Shown here: positions 21,259-32,970 of the stretch, piece after piece
Numbering within the stretch: position 1 is the first letter of the stretch
Layout of the letters: every line of letters begins with the position of its first letter
From: Schistosoma haematobium
Taxonomy: Eukaryota > Platyhelminthes > Trematoda > Strigeidida > Schistosomatidae
Assembly: GCF_000699445.3 (NCBI RefSeq)
Contig: NC_067198.1
Location: 42,215,691-42,279,690 of the forward strand
Length of the DNA stretch: 64,000 nt
Reading direction: 5' to 3'
The notes under the pieces: model-generated
Seen by the model: the letters and a program-made list of their open reading frames with translations, nothing else
Told to the model about the DNA's origin: nothing
Databases searched by the model: none
Translations under genes and position numbers: made by a program

Positions 21259-21425
21259 TCAGAAGGAGTTTTGTGGAGATTGTAGTAATTTAAACAGTTG
21301 AGATCATGAGTCAATTGAAGCTAGACCACCATGGAAAACCTGGAAGCACTGGATGGCCGTTTCGTCCTATTGACTCATGATCTCAACTGTTTAAATTACT
21401 ACAATCTCCACAAAACCCCTTCTGA
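21259..21425. mobile_element. SINE-A tail foldback, near-perfect palindrome
   Basis: Arms 21259-21313 and 21371-21425 are inverted copies matching at 54 of 55 positions. The centre (21314-21370) holds the minus-strand 3' part of SINE-A up to the middle of the hammerhead, where the sequence turns back into the plus-strand tail. Both arms carry the same tail variant ('caactgtttaaattact') that is also in the adjoining unit. Confidence 0.9.
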
Positions 21426-21527
21426 TATTAATTAAATAAATTTTTTCTATGTAATAAATAATTTTTCATATTTTGACTACGCAATCTTGAAAGATATTAA
21501 CATTGAATATTGTCTACAAAATCACTA

Positions 21528-21663
21528 ATCATAGAGAGGTTTTATGGATATGATAGTAAATTAATACTTGAATTCATGAGTCAGTTGAAGCGAGGTGACC
21601 ATGGAAAACCTGGAAGCAGTGGATGACTGTTTCGTCCTATTATAGAACTCCTCACCAGTGCCA
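21528..21663 (-). mobile_element. SINE-A fragment
   Basis: A minus-strand tail and hammerhead region only. The core is altered (CTGGTGA) and the copy stops in stem I. Confidence 0.7.
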
Positions 21664-21665
21664 CT

Positions 21666-22855
21666 TCTTCAGAGAATAAATAGACATGTTTAAATAGTTC
21701 TCATCCTTATCATCTTGTATACAGTTATTTGTACTGCTTATTTTAATGTATATATAACAATATCAAAAGATTTTCGTATTTGGAATTGAAGGGTTGATTT
21801 GTTGGAAATGATTCAATTTTGAAACAAAACCATTCATTCATTTATGTAATAAGATGAGACTCTAATTTATGGACGACCTTTGGAAGAATCTTAAGCGACC
21901 TTGAGAAATATTAGCCAGTCAGCAAACAGTCATTATAGAGTAAAAATATATTATACAAAACCAAGGAAATAAAGTGGATACACTTCTTATACGTGGTTCA
22001 AAAACTTGTCAAGGTTAGAAAGAGGTTCAGAGGTTCTAAAATCGTCATGCATGCAGTAGAGGAAATCACCCATACAACTACAGAATAGTCGGCCTCTAGA
22101 TTCATGATAAAGTCTCAAAAACTTTCAGCATCGATCACATAGCTTCAATATTGTTTATGTGCACCCCAGTTGTTGAGTGCACAAAATGCTACTTGTGGAT
22201 AACGACACGTGCACATAACCGAGCCTATGTAGGAGTCTGTACGCTCTCCAATCATCCGTATATATTGTAGTACCTGGCTGCAGCCAGTGTTACTGGTGCT
22301 TTTATTATGCAGTTCACAATACTTGTCGTAATTTGCCTTAGTTTTCATCACGAACTGACATCAGCTCTAATGCGTTAAAAACCGAGATATATTATCTTAT
22401 ACCTGATTGATTCGTTCACAAATTATAGTCCCTCTGTTTTATTTGTGATAGCCACTTAATTATCACATTTTGTACAAAAATCCCTGTGAACCGATCGTAC
22501 GTTAGCATTAAGCACTGAAGTTGGCGCCGTAACCTTGAAATCTCTAAAATGCCTCTGATTAGCTCGTCCACAACTTAGAGTCTCGCCATGTAATAATTCT
22601 GATCATTTGTGTGAATCAAAGTATTATGTTATAGTCTATATGGGATAATAGACATTGTTATATTTCATTGAAATCACAAAAACCGATATAAATTAAATAA
22701 TCATTTCAAATCTAAAAGCACTGAACATTTATTTCATTGTAGTATTTGATTACTGAACGGTGCTTCTTCACAACCTAATGTCCAGGAATGATATTCAAGA
22801 TCTACGTTCACTCATACGAATGCTTAGTTTCTAAACCATTGGAATAACATTAAAA
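21666..22855. other. About 1.2 kb with no recognisable feature
   Basis: Somewhat less AT-rich between 22000 and 22600. The minus frame 22145-22351 (68 residues) has no recognisable family. It could be an old LTR or an unknown repeat, but I found no partner in the window. Confidence 0.3.
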
Positions 22856-22859
22856 ATGG

Positions 22860-23128
22860 TTTATACTTGTAACTGGATAGGATATAAATATAGAAAAACA
22901 CTGAACTACGTCACAACACAAGTCATGGCTTGGAATCCTCAAGGTCAAAGGAGAAGTGGAAGATCAAAGAACACATTACACCGAGAAATCGAGACAGACA
23001 TAAAAAGAATGAACAACAATTGGATAGAATTAGAAAGGAAGATCAATAACGGAGTGAGTTGAAGAATGCTGATCAGCGATCAATGCTCCATTCAGGATAA
23101 CAGGAGTAAGTAATTAAGTAAGTAACTT
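22860..23128 (+). pseudogene. RTE-like 3' end, (GTAA)n tail
   Basis: The frame contains [46 protein letters not shown], the basic C-terminal region of an RTE-like element. It is followed after a stop by the remnant of the 'GGLCSI' end and 'gtaagtaattaagtaagtaa'. 5' truncated. Confidence 0.75.
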
Positions 23129-23600
23129 GTCACTTCAAGATATTTATAATCGATTCTTATATATTTCCAAGTGTAATTTTTAAACATACCATTTTTATAA
23201 TAGATACATTCAATTCAACTATATAATTGCATGCAACTTCATTATTTATGAAGAGTATCATATCAGAATTGTTCTAAAATTCGGTATATTCCAAACTTTT
23301 TTCTAAATATTCCGTTAATGAACAAACAAACAAACAAACATACAAAAGATAAAGGACTTGATATTCATAAATCATCCTTTCTTTTTTATATAAAAAAAAA
23401 GAAACCTAATGTGAATCTTCATTTTACATTATTCTACTTATTCAATAATGATTAATGATTATTTTTCATTATTACCCATGATTTTAAAATGATGATCTAG
23501 AGAGTGTTATACATAGAAACAAAATATAAATTATACTGTTGTTTTTTTTTTATTTTTTAATTTTTTTTGTACTTTTGTATAATAGTCATATCGTTTATAG
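23129..23600. other. AT-rich stretch with homopolymer runs
   Basis: Poly-A and poly-T runs near 23390 and 23545; 'caaa' repeats near 23325. No gene. Confidence 0.4.
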
Positions 23601-23604
23601 TTGA

Positions 23605-23835
23605 TTATATTACTACATATAAGTAGTATATAACATAAATCAGAAATGGAATTATCTAATAGAAGAAGAAGATTGAATTCAAGTGAATAGAAATGAATTA
23701 GAATTAATAAAAGAAGAATTATGAATTATGTATATAAAAGACAATTGATAAATGATATGAAATTAATTGTTTTAATGTATGATGTATTACATGATACAAT
23801 AGTATTATGTAATGATGATAAGTTAAAAGGTTTGA
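23605..23835 (+). repeat. Dispersed repeat family E, copy 2
   Basis: 'acatataagtagtatataac' followed by an A-rich region and 'gacaattgataaatgat'. The 5' hairpin is degraded. It runs into the RTE-like block. Confidence 0.5.
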
Positions 23836-24210
23836 ATAATTTTTTCTGGTTAGCCAATGGCTAATAGTGTCCATTGGCCGGACACTATCAGCAACAACGT
23901 ACTGTGGAAGAGAACAAACCAGAACCCAGTGGAGGAAGAAATCAGGAAGAAGCGCTGGAAGTGGATAGGACACACATTGAGAAAAGCACCGAACTGCGTC
24001 ATAAGACAAGCCCTCACATGGAATCCTCAAGGCCAAAGGAAAAGAGGAAGACCAAAGAACACATTGCGCCGAGAAATGGAGATAGACATGAGAAAAATGA
24101 ACAAGAATTGGATGGAACTAGAAAGGAAGGTGGAGGACAGAGTGGGTTGGAGAATGCTGGTTGGTGGCCTATGCTCCATTGGGAGTAACAGGCATTTCTA
24201 CTTCTTCTAC
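23836..24210 (+). pseudogene. RTE-like element, 5' edge fused to C-terminal region
   Basis: It begins with 'ttttttctggttagcc', the RTE 5' UTR start, then jumps to the C-terminal coding region. The frame 23857-24273 reads [12 protein letters not shown], then [46 protein letters not shown] and [24 protein letters not shown]. The reading frame is open and well conserved, but everything between the 5' UTR and the last part of the protein is deleted, and no GTAA tail is seen. It is a deletion derivative rather than a gene. Confidence 0.8.
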
Positions 24211-24319
24211 TCTAATGATGATAAGTTAAACAATAAATTAGTTTTCCCTAACCTAAATCTTGTTCACGATTAGTAAGAATTTGTATATAGTAAATTAACT
24301 TTTTATCTTATTATGTAAG

Positions 24320-24832
24320 TGTTATGTCCCGGCAAGCATAATGAATGGTAACTTTAGGGATCCATTTGTGGACCAATACTATGCGTATATTTTTATCGTA
24401 TGATTGTTAAGTAACTAAACTATACATATTCATATCCCTCTTATTATCAGCTTTATTTCGACCTATAGACTATTATGATACGGTTTACCATTCTTGAATG
24501 GTCCCTGGTCTATCAATTACTATCTCCAACATTCACAGACATATTTGGTTAAATGTTGTATGAATGTTGTTTCCTATTTTATGGTACGATGTGGTCTGTC
24601 TGGATGGTATATAAACCCAGTATATTTGAAATAAATGATTCATATTGCTGAGGTTGAGATTGGTGTTCTGGACTTATCTGGCTGGGCTAGGCAGGCAGCA
24701 GGAACGATAAGAACTCTAGACTGCTCGCATGAGTTTTAGGCGTCATTGGTCCGACAGATAATTCACTGTTCTCTAATTGGCGGTATCATTAGGTTATACA
24801 TTAACATGGCACACAGGCCACAAGTTATAACA
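24320..24832 (+). mobile_element. Solo LTR, family S, copy 3
   Basis: It starts TGTTATGTCC and ends GTTATAACA. It is flanked by GTAAG on both sides (24315-24319 and 24833-24837), a perfect 5 bp duplication. TATA-like 'ggtatataaaccc' and 'gaaataaatg' are inside. Confidence 0.9.
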
Positions 24833-24974
24833 GTAAGATTTTTAGTTTCATTTATTCTCATCAGTTGTAATTCGATTTAAGTACTGAGAATTAAGGAAAA
24901 AACAAAAGTTATTGCTTATATAAAAGTTACTATAATAATGTATAATTAATATTCAATTCTGATATATACGATTA

Positions 24975-25345
24975 TTATCAGTATAGGATTGTGGGGGCTA
25001 TTAAGTTTTTGATTGAGATCATGAACTAAGTAATGTTACACTATCATTGAAAACCTGGAAGCACTGGACGATCGTTTCGTCCTATTGTGGGATTCCTCAG
25101 CAGTGCGCAACCACGACCCCACTTTCCGGGATTCGAACCCAGGGCCTTCAGTCTTGCGCGCGAATGCTTAACCTCTAGATCACTGAGCTGGCCGGCATCC
25201 AATGTCTAACTTCGATCAATCCACGAAGTCGTGCGATCATCTTCCGTTGTACTGATGTAGATGCCTATATTTACCCAACAAGGATTAGCTTCACTGGTCA
25301 CGGACCTAAACCCGCGAGCGGTATCGTGGATGGGAAGAATCAAAC
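24975..25345 (-). mobile_element. SINE-A, nearly full-length, 'acatcaatcgg'-tail subtype
   Basis: A minus-strand unit with tRNA-like region (B box 'gggttcgaatcccgg'), hammerhead and leader. The hammerhead core CTGAGGA and GAAA are intact, but the first stem II pair is A-C, so activity would be reduced. Confidence 0.8.
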
Positions 25346-25600
25346 AATCAAAATAAATGAATAAGTCATCCTTATTATTCGATTTTTTTATTACATTTAC
25401 TGTTTTTTTAATATGAATGGCACTAGCGAACATCAGTTATTGCTTAAAACGTGTGACTGCATACATAAGTCTGTTCTCTAAGATACAGATAATGAGAGCG
25501 TAACGGATCAAACACATAGTTTGAAATTTCATGAATTGACATGGATTTGAATTAGATAGAACTTAATGTTTTACAGTAAATTAGGATCTCAGTAAACTCG
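25346..25600. other. AT-rich spacer
   Basis: No feature recognised. Confidence 0.35.
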
Positions 25601-25799
25601 ATGAAAGTGCAAACAATTGTCGTCAAACTCTTAATAGTGACGGGATTTAACAGATTAATTATTACTTCATTTGCAAAATATCCATCAGATGTCTCATACT
25701 TGATTATTCCTTCGTTTTCATGTCAAACACTCTCTGTTCCGGTTCGCTACTCTTCGATTTTCTCAACTTTCTGTTGCCAGCAGAATATATATATATACA

Positions 25800-28400
25800 A
25801 CTTTTTTTCATATAATAGTCTCATGGATGCTATCGACGAATTCTATCTGATCGTTAACTCTTGTTTAGATTCCTATTTACCTCTTAAAACGTACAGGTTT
25901 AGTAAACCTTACGAATTATATATACCAGCTAAACATCGTAATAAACTAAGACGCCTACAGAATTGTTATTTTAAGTCAAACGACTTCACAGCAGTTGCAC
26001 AAATAACAATAATTTTTAATTAAATTAAAGAGAAACATAGGTTAAAAGCCATTAATGAGGAGCTGTTAGCACTTAATATTAACTCGAAAGTACAAAACTT
26101 AACTCTCCTTTTAATAAACGCACTAAAGCAACTCGAAATGTTGATATACCGTGCATCCAGCATAATAACACTTTTATATACGACTCTAAAACCATGGCCG
26201 ACCTTTTCAGTAGTATTTTTGCGAATCATGTAGAAATCATAAGTGGCTCCGCTTCGAGAGTTATGTGCGTGATTAGCAACTCAATTAAATCTGTCTCGTT
26301 CACATGCATGAAAATTAATAAGGTTATAAATACCCTTAAGCTTTTGAGAGATCATTGAGCAGACGAGATTTCATCATTTCTCTACAAATATGGTAGTCCA
26401 GATATTCCGCTTCTTCTTCTTCTTCTTCTAAAGCTGTTTACTCCCTCTGTCGAAACTGGTTCTTACTCTTACTGTTGGAGAACCGCGTACGTCATACCAC
26501 GTTACAAATCTGGAGATAAGACTGACATGAACAATTATCGGCCCACAAATATTACTCCAGTTATCTCTATGATCATGGAAAAAATTATAAGTGATGAACT
26601 TTCCAACTATTTTCTCGCTGGGAAAAACAATTTATCAATGATACTCAACAGGGATTTCCTAAAAATCGATCTTGCATGACATGCCATTTTGACTTCTTTA
26701 ATATAGTCTATTCTCTACGTAGCCATGGATATCTAGTCTTAGTGCTATATCTGGACATTTCTAAAGCCTCTGACATGGTTAGCCACCAACTTCTTATAGG
26801 TAAACTCTCATCTTATGTGGTTCAAAATCCTTTGCTAGCTTGGTTTTATTCCTTTCTCAACAATCGACATCAAATAGTTAAAATTAACTCTTCATTGTCT
26901 AACGCTGTCCCTGTTACAAATGGTGTAATACAAGGTAGTGTCTTAGGCCTTTTGCTCTTTTTAATGTTTATCAATGATATTTGTGAAAGTTGTTGTGTGA
27001 ATAAGCCCCTTCTATATGCAGATGATCTCAAAGTAGTATATTGATTTTCTCCATATGAGCTGAAAAATATGCAAAATCGCATCAGCATTGAGCTTAACAA
27101 GGTAGCACAGTGGTGCTTTAAATGGCAACTGGAGCTTAATACGGCTAAATGTGGATGGACATGCTTCGGCGATACATCACTCAACCCAGACATTACCATA
27201 AATGGTGAATTATTGTCTCGGTTACATACAGTAGTAGACTTAGGACTTAGATACTCCCAAGACTTGTCGTTTACAGAACAGATATTGAAACAGACCTCTA
27301 AGTCTCAACGTCTAATAGGTTACATAACTCGAAATCTTTACAACACTGTGTTATGACCTTGGATGTCTGACTTTTCGATCACACGATCTATCTACCAATC
27401 CGAATACGACTTATACGAATCTTCACACTAGGCCAACCAATGACGTTCAACCGGTGTGGGCAGTTTAGCGTCCTTATTGGTCCTATGTCCTACGAGCCCT
27501 TCCACTTGAGTCCAGAACAAGATGCCAGCTTCCGAATCAGAGCAGATCGTTTATTTCAGGCATACTTGGTTTATATATCAATCACACAGACCGCAACGTA
27601 CCATAAAATAGGAAATAATATTTGTACACAAATAAGCCCAAAAAGTGGCTGTGAATGTGGGAGGCAGTAGTTAATAAACTGAACATAACTTAAGAACCGT
27701 AAATCGTACAATAATAAATTATAGATCAAAATAAAGCTTATCATAAAAGGAATATAAATATCCATAGTGTAATTGTTGAGTAGTTATACAATAAGAATAT
27801 TTATAGAATATTAGTCCATGAATAGTCCTTGGAATTTACCTGTAGTTTAATCTTCACCGGATATAACACACTGAGTCACGTATTCTAATGTACAAAGTTT
27901 GTGTTCGACCTCTTCTAGAATATTTCACGTTTATTCATAGCAGTGCGCGCATAAAGGGTATATTAATACTTCGCATTGTTGGAGCTGATTGTACCTTAAG
28001 TTATAACTCTCGACGTAATAAACTTGGGCTCGACCCTTTAGGGCAGAGGAGACTCAAACTAAATCTTATCTTTTTCTTCAAACTACTTCATAAACTATCG
28101 TTTACATCCAATCACGCGATTCAATATTCAGAAACTTCTCATTATGACATCCGTAATTCTTTGGCACTAGTGAAACAAACATATTCTAAATCATCTCTTT
28201 ATATGAATTAGTTTACTTGTAAATTTTCTAGACTCTGGAATAACTTGCCACAATCTATCCGTACGATAAAATCACTCCCATTATTTGCTCACTGCATCGA
28301 TGCATACTGCTCCTCAGAAACTGCATTGAATGTTGTAGCACCTGCAAGTGTATCTCATTCCACAAGTGATATTATAGGAAATTTAAATGTTTAGCCACTT
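25800..28400 (+). pseudogene. CR1/jockey-like non-LTR reverse transcriptase, decayed
   Basis: Pieces in order: a linker frame (25824-26023, with VNSCLDSYLPLKTY and LYIPAKHRNKLRRLQ); a palm region (26676-27044) with LYLDISKASDMVSHQLLIGKL, a VTNGVIQGSVLGLLLF block and the catalytic YADDLK; the thumb region (27069-27356) with CFKWQLELNTAKC and LGLRYSQDLSF; and a C-terminal part (27888-28211) with YKVCVRPLLEY. Frameshifts and stops lie between 26024 and 26675 and after 28211, and the EN domain is missing. A solo LTR (27349-27868) is inserted between thumb and C-terminal part with a target duplication, so this copy is older than the LTR. The enzyme would have carried out target-primed reverse transcription. 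Confidence 0.85.
27349..27868 (-). mobile_element. Solo LTR, family S, copy 4, inside the reverse transcriptase
   Basis: On the minus strand it starts TGTTATATCC and ends GGTCATAACA. CACTG is duplicated on both sides (27344-27348, 27869-27873). It splits the CR1/jockey-like coding sequence. Frames drawn through it (27440-27670, 27571-27765) are not genes. Confidence 0.9.
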
Positions 28401-29140
28401 TTGTTAGTGCATTCCCTAAGTAAAACCACTTACTTGCTGTCACTTTATGCTGTAATACATGTACTACCTCAACACTTACTGAACCAGTATACTTAAAACT
28501 TTCTTCTATCACATGTTTGTTCTGTACATTTAATGTTACTATTTATATCAGATTGATCATGCCTGTAAACTGGCATGAATTCTGTAATTATTATTTTCAG
28601 ATTATATATAATATCACTAACGTCAATTGTGATTGCCCATTAGGAGACCGTTATATATGAGCTTTACATTAACAACAACAAATTTTCTCTTGGCTACTCG
28701 GAAATATAGAAAGGTGCATAGACGTTTGTATTTACACAATGTTTCCTTTCATGATAATCTTTTTCTTCCAGTTAACATTGTATATTCTTTGCTATACATG
28801 TCATTTCACTTCTTTTTTCAAATGAATGACATTATATTTCATTATATGTTTGTAAACTTTAAAAGTGACCGAGATTAAGTTTCGTTTTTAACCTTTCATT
28901 CGTAAAAGTAGAAATGTTGTTTCACAACTCTCAGCGTGTTTTAGATGTTATTCATTCGGATTGTTTTATTATCGTCATATGATCGGTTGGATTAATAAAC
29001 GTACGTTCACTAATGAATACTATCTTGGGTCTATTCGCTGAGTTCTTGAAATGGTGGAATGATGGTGGAATTCCTTCATATCTGATGTGAAGTAGTTAAC
29101 AAGCATGAAAATGGTAGATATCGCGAATCGATTGAAATTA
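28401..29140. other. Probable 3' UTR of the CR1-like copy, then AT-rich spacer
   Basis: No coding signature was seen. The frame 28633-28878 is Phe/Leu/Tyr-rich and looks like a chance frame. Confidence 0.35.
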
Positions 29141-29147
29141 AAAATGA

Positions 29148-29320
29148 CAGTTCACTGGTTTAAACGTTAAACGCTCCCAGCTAGATCTGAAGTCACTTGC
29201 CCTTTTCAGTCTGATGCGCATTACTGGAAATTCTTATATCAGGATGAAAGTGTTGTCCAGTGCTTCTTAGTTTCCAGTAGTTGTCTAACTTAGATCAGAC
29301 AGAGGTACACATGCTGAAAT
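29148..29320 (+). mobile_element. SINE-A, strongly decayed
   Basis: Traces remain of the A box ('cactggtttaaacg'), 'gatgcgcattactgga', 'ccagtgcttc' and 'gttgtctaactt'. Ribozyme core lost. An old copy. Confidence 0.45.
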
Positions 29321-29589
29321 TTAAATATTTTCACTGCTTTCTAAGAAATTATAGTTTTAGCGTAAGAAAATTGATGAATAATTCTGTGAAGTGTTGTTTT
29401 GTGCTTATTAAATTTCTATTCTTCGTCAGTAGGTACCAGTCTGTTCAGAAATAGGACTTGGTTACAAATTATCGAAGTTGAGCGAACTTTACTAACGAAC
29501 GATGTTAAATATGACTTCGACGATGTCCTTTAACAAACGAGTTTTAGGTGGGTAGTCTCAGTGAATTCTTCAAGTAAAATCTATAAAGA

Positions 29590-29980
29590 GCGGCCTGCTT
29601 GAACATCTGAGCTACCTGTTCCTGCCAACTAGATATTTCAACAAGTCATATATTTTTGTTTGTTATAATATATCACTATGTTTATTAATCGTATAGCCTA
29701 TTCTGTTGCGTTTCTGAAAAGTGTACAACCTTTCGTTTTCAATGTTACAATACAAAATTCATATTGCCATCAACCACATTGTGGTTGAAAAGAATGTACA
29801 TTATTCAGATGTTCACTTAGTGAACTGCTAACATCTAACTGGCGATCACTCAATATTTATCGCCTGGACCGACCAAGAAGAAAGAAACGGAAACTTTTCG
29901 AAATACTTTACACTGAGAATTCTATATTGTACCAAAAATATAATATTGAATAAAGCTGATGATAATAAAAAAATAAAAAA
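29590..29980 (+). mobile_element. CR1-derived short element (family C-short, copy 3)
   Basis: It begins 'gcggcctgcttgaacatctg' like the 5' end of the 44556-47115 element and keeps its start-codon region ('atgtttattaatcg'). It continues to 'gatcactcaatatttatcg', then jumps to 'actgagaattctat', 'ataatattgaataaag' and an A-rich tail. It has both termini, so it could be mobilised by the enzymes of the full element. Confidence 0.7.
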
Positions 29981-30237
29981 AGTAGCTATGACAGGACCTG
30001 AGTTTGATTAAAAAATACGTAAAATTCTGAATGTAGCCAATGTAGTATGTTTTCATAAGGTATCGTAACATGATCTCATTCCTACTAGCTTATACACCTG
30101 TTTCTAAACGATTTCCTTGGCCTCAGAAGATCCAATTACGGATATATGCAGTCTACAGGCTCCAATATCCTTCATATCTGCAGGAAACTTAGTACTATGC
30201 GTCTAGACAATAATATGAAAAACAAAAACTTTGTGGA

Positions 30238-30430
30238 AGCAAAGGTGGATAGTGGTTAGCAGTGAAATACAGGACGCGCGTTTGTTCCTATTCGGGATTC
30301 GTCAGCTGGATTTACCTGCATATCAGAGTTGATGTTCACTGTGGGACGCGAACTTAGTACCGTTCGCTTCAAACATGCAGTCCTAAATAACAATGAGAAG
30401 ATACAAGTAAAACAACACCTAGTGAATTCA
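30238..30430. mobile_element. Sm-alpha SINE foldback, truncated
   Basis: A minus-strand unit (30238-30376) with the core altered at GAAA (CAAA), fused to the plus-strand 3' end of another unit. Confidence 0.7.
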
Positions 30431-30641
30431 AATATTCTTTGTATATGCAGTTATGTAGAGGTTGTCTGAAGCATCTTATTGTAATCAAACAATATCTTAA
30501 ACAAGCAATATATTACAGGTATCACCATTTTCATTCATATAAAACACATCTACGCATGTATTCATCTCTAACAAATGTTTTCAATTACCTTTCATATAAA
30601 TATGTAATGATGACTATCATAGATCGATTTTAACCTTTAAT

Positions 30642-31528
30642 GGCGTCCTGCTTGAACATATGAGCTACTTGTTCCTATGATCTAGATATTGCAACAAGTT
30701 ATATAATTTTGTACATTCCTGAAAAATGTACAACATTTCGTTGTACAAATTACAAAAAGGCCCAATCAGGGATATTGTGATTGTTGTCAATATACAACGT
30801 AAAGAATATACATTATTTTTAGATGTCAATTGACTGGACTGTTAACTTTTAACTGACGATCATTCATTATTTATCGTCAAGATTAACCAAGCAGTAAGAC
30901 AAAGAAACTTGTTGAAATACTTTGTGTTATATCCATGGTCTGTCTATCTACTTTTGGTGCTGAGGTTATTTATCTAATCCAGATCAAGACCTTGGCGCGA
31001 TAGGCTGACCGACCTAACCTTGAGGCTAGTACGCGTGAGTTCGAAGTGGGGTAGAGAGAAGAAAACTGTTCTATCACCTGATTGGCTGACAAGCACGCGA
31101 ACGATAGAAGACAGGACAACTGGAACACTACTCGATCTATTCCTGATAACCTGATATCAATTCAGTTCGGATTAGTGTAAAAAAAAACACGAATAAATAA
31201 GTGAATAACCCGACCAAAACGTACAATAATTAGGAAAAATACAATTATGTCCAAAACTGGGAATTAGAGTAGAAAATAGAGTGCAAAATATTATGTTTAA
31301 ATTACAATAGCTTCGGAACAGAAAAGGGTATGACAATGAATCACACATCGAACGAAAGCTTATGTTCTGTAGAATAGATTAGGGACAAGGTTAGCATAAA
31401 ATGAAATAATGTCCCGAAAAATAGCTTTCATAGTTTGTCAGGGCTTCTTGTTTCCCTGTTCACATCACTTTGTATTTCAAAAATATAATATTGAATAAAG
31501 TCACTACTACTAATAATAATAAAGCCTC
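30642..31528 (+). mobile_element. CR1-derived short element (copy 4), split by an LTR
   Basis: 5' part 30642-30924, 3' part 31473-31528 ending 'ataatattgaataaag' and a TAA-like tail. The interruption is the LTR at 30925-31467. Confidence 0.7.
30925..31467 (+). mobile_element. LTR of a second LTR-retrotransposon family
   Basis: 543 bp, starting TGTTATATCC and ending TTCACATCA. CTTTG is duplicated at 30920-30924 and 31468-31472, within the sequence of the host repeat. It shares only the first ten bases with family S; the rest is different. No internal region, so it is probably a solo LTR. Confidence 0.8.
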
Positions 31529-31656
31529 TTTGAAACCCATAGAATACATAATACCTACCCCCATAACTACAGTTTAAAAATCTTATACAATGAGTTTCTC
31601 ACCATTGATTACATAATCTTTAAGATGAAAACTAATTCAAAACTTCTATAACTTTC

Positions 31657-32085
31657 ACTTGGTATTGTTTGGCTTGTATCTTCCCATTGAGATTTAAGAC
31701 TGCAATTGATCTGTCTGTTAATGGTATATGTGCATACTGTGCATATGCCTCGATATTACCTTAATTCACAAGCTATTTGTAAGCAATGATGGATAGTGGT
31801 TAGCAGTGGAATCCAGGACGCGCGTTTCGTCCTATTTGGGACTAGTCAGCTGGACGTACCTGTATCTCATACTTGATGTTCACTCTATGACTAGAACCCA
31901 GTACCATTCGCTTCAAACGTCATCGCATTTTCCATTCAGCTACTGAGTCCTGATAGCCACTTGCTTGTGCAATGTGGTGAATTTAAATTCACTTGGTATT
32001 GTTTGGCTTGTATCTTCCCATTGAGGTTTTTAAGACTGCAATTGATCTGTCTGTTACTGGTATATGTGTATACTGTGTGTATGCT
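31657..32085 (-). mobile_element. Sm-alpha SINE, head-to-tail dimer
   Basis: On the minus strand the 3' part of one unit (32085-31985) is followed by a complete unit (31984-31657). The hammerhead in the complete unit (about 31815-31862) has perfect stems I, II and III and GAAA, but core G8 is replaced by T (CTGACTA), which should abolish cleavage. Confidence 0.85.
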
Positions 32086-32100
32086 TTAATCTTTATTTAC

Positions 32101-32270
32101 AATCATTCATTCAATAATAAATAAATAAATATTTATGAATATTATCTTTTATATTGAAAAAAAACACCGAGACAAACTTATGAAAATAAGACAATAAACC
32201 TTTTTTTGTTCATAAAATTACATGGTTACAACACATTTTGTTGTCTTTTACATAAATCATTTGTCATTAC

Positions 32271-32320
<50 letters not shown>

Positions 32321-32693
32321 GAAAATACGGCGTAACTATAGTTTATGAACGAACCAATCAGATACAAGATAATAGACCTTGAAATTTAGCGCGTAATTCA
32401 TCCGTCCATCTATCCATTTGACTAAATAACATTTTATCATTATAAATAATATGAATTCATGATGAAAATATTAAATCAAATTTATAATCTTAATTATTAA
32501 TTATAAATCATGATTGTAATTCTTCATGTATTTGATCTTATTAATTATAAGATAGATCTTTACAAAATCACTTTAATATCATTCAATGATCGATTATCAA
32601 TGATAATATCATCAAGAATATCAATCGAATGTATATGTGTGTATATTTGTGTGTGTGTGCGTGCGCACGTAATCAATAGATGATCAATCGAAT
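32101..32693. other. Downstream flank of the channel gene, AT-rich
   Basis: Probable 3' UTR sequence of the minus-strand gene lies here. It includes an (ATT)n microsatellite at about 32276-32322 and a (GT)n-rich stretch at 32636-32668. I could not choose a polyadenylation signal with confidence. Confidence 0.4.
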
Positions 32694-32938
32694 TTATTCA
32701 ATATTTAATTGCTCATTAATATTGATTTTTTCTTGATTATTATCATTTGATTTCATTGATAATAATGAATTATTAGTGATTATCATTTTATTAATTGTAT
32801 TGATTATTTCATTTGTATTATTATTATTATTATGTAAATGATTTAATATTATATTATATAATAGATGGTTACACTTACATAAACATTGTTCTTGATGAAT
32901 TACATCATTTTGATGATGATGTAATGTATTATTACTAC

Positions 32939-32970
<32 letters not shown>

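Noticed and set aside
27440..27765. Overlapping open frames on both strands
   Set aside because: They lie entirely in a solo LTR with a target duplication.
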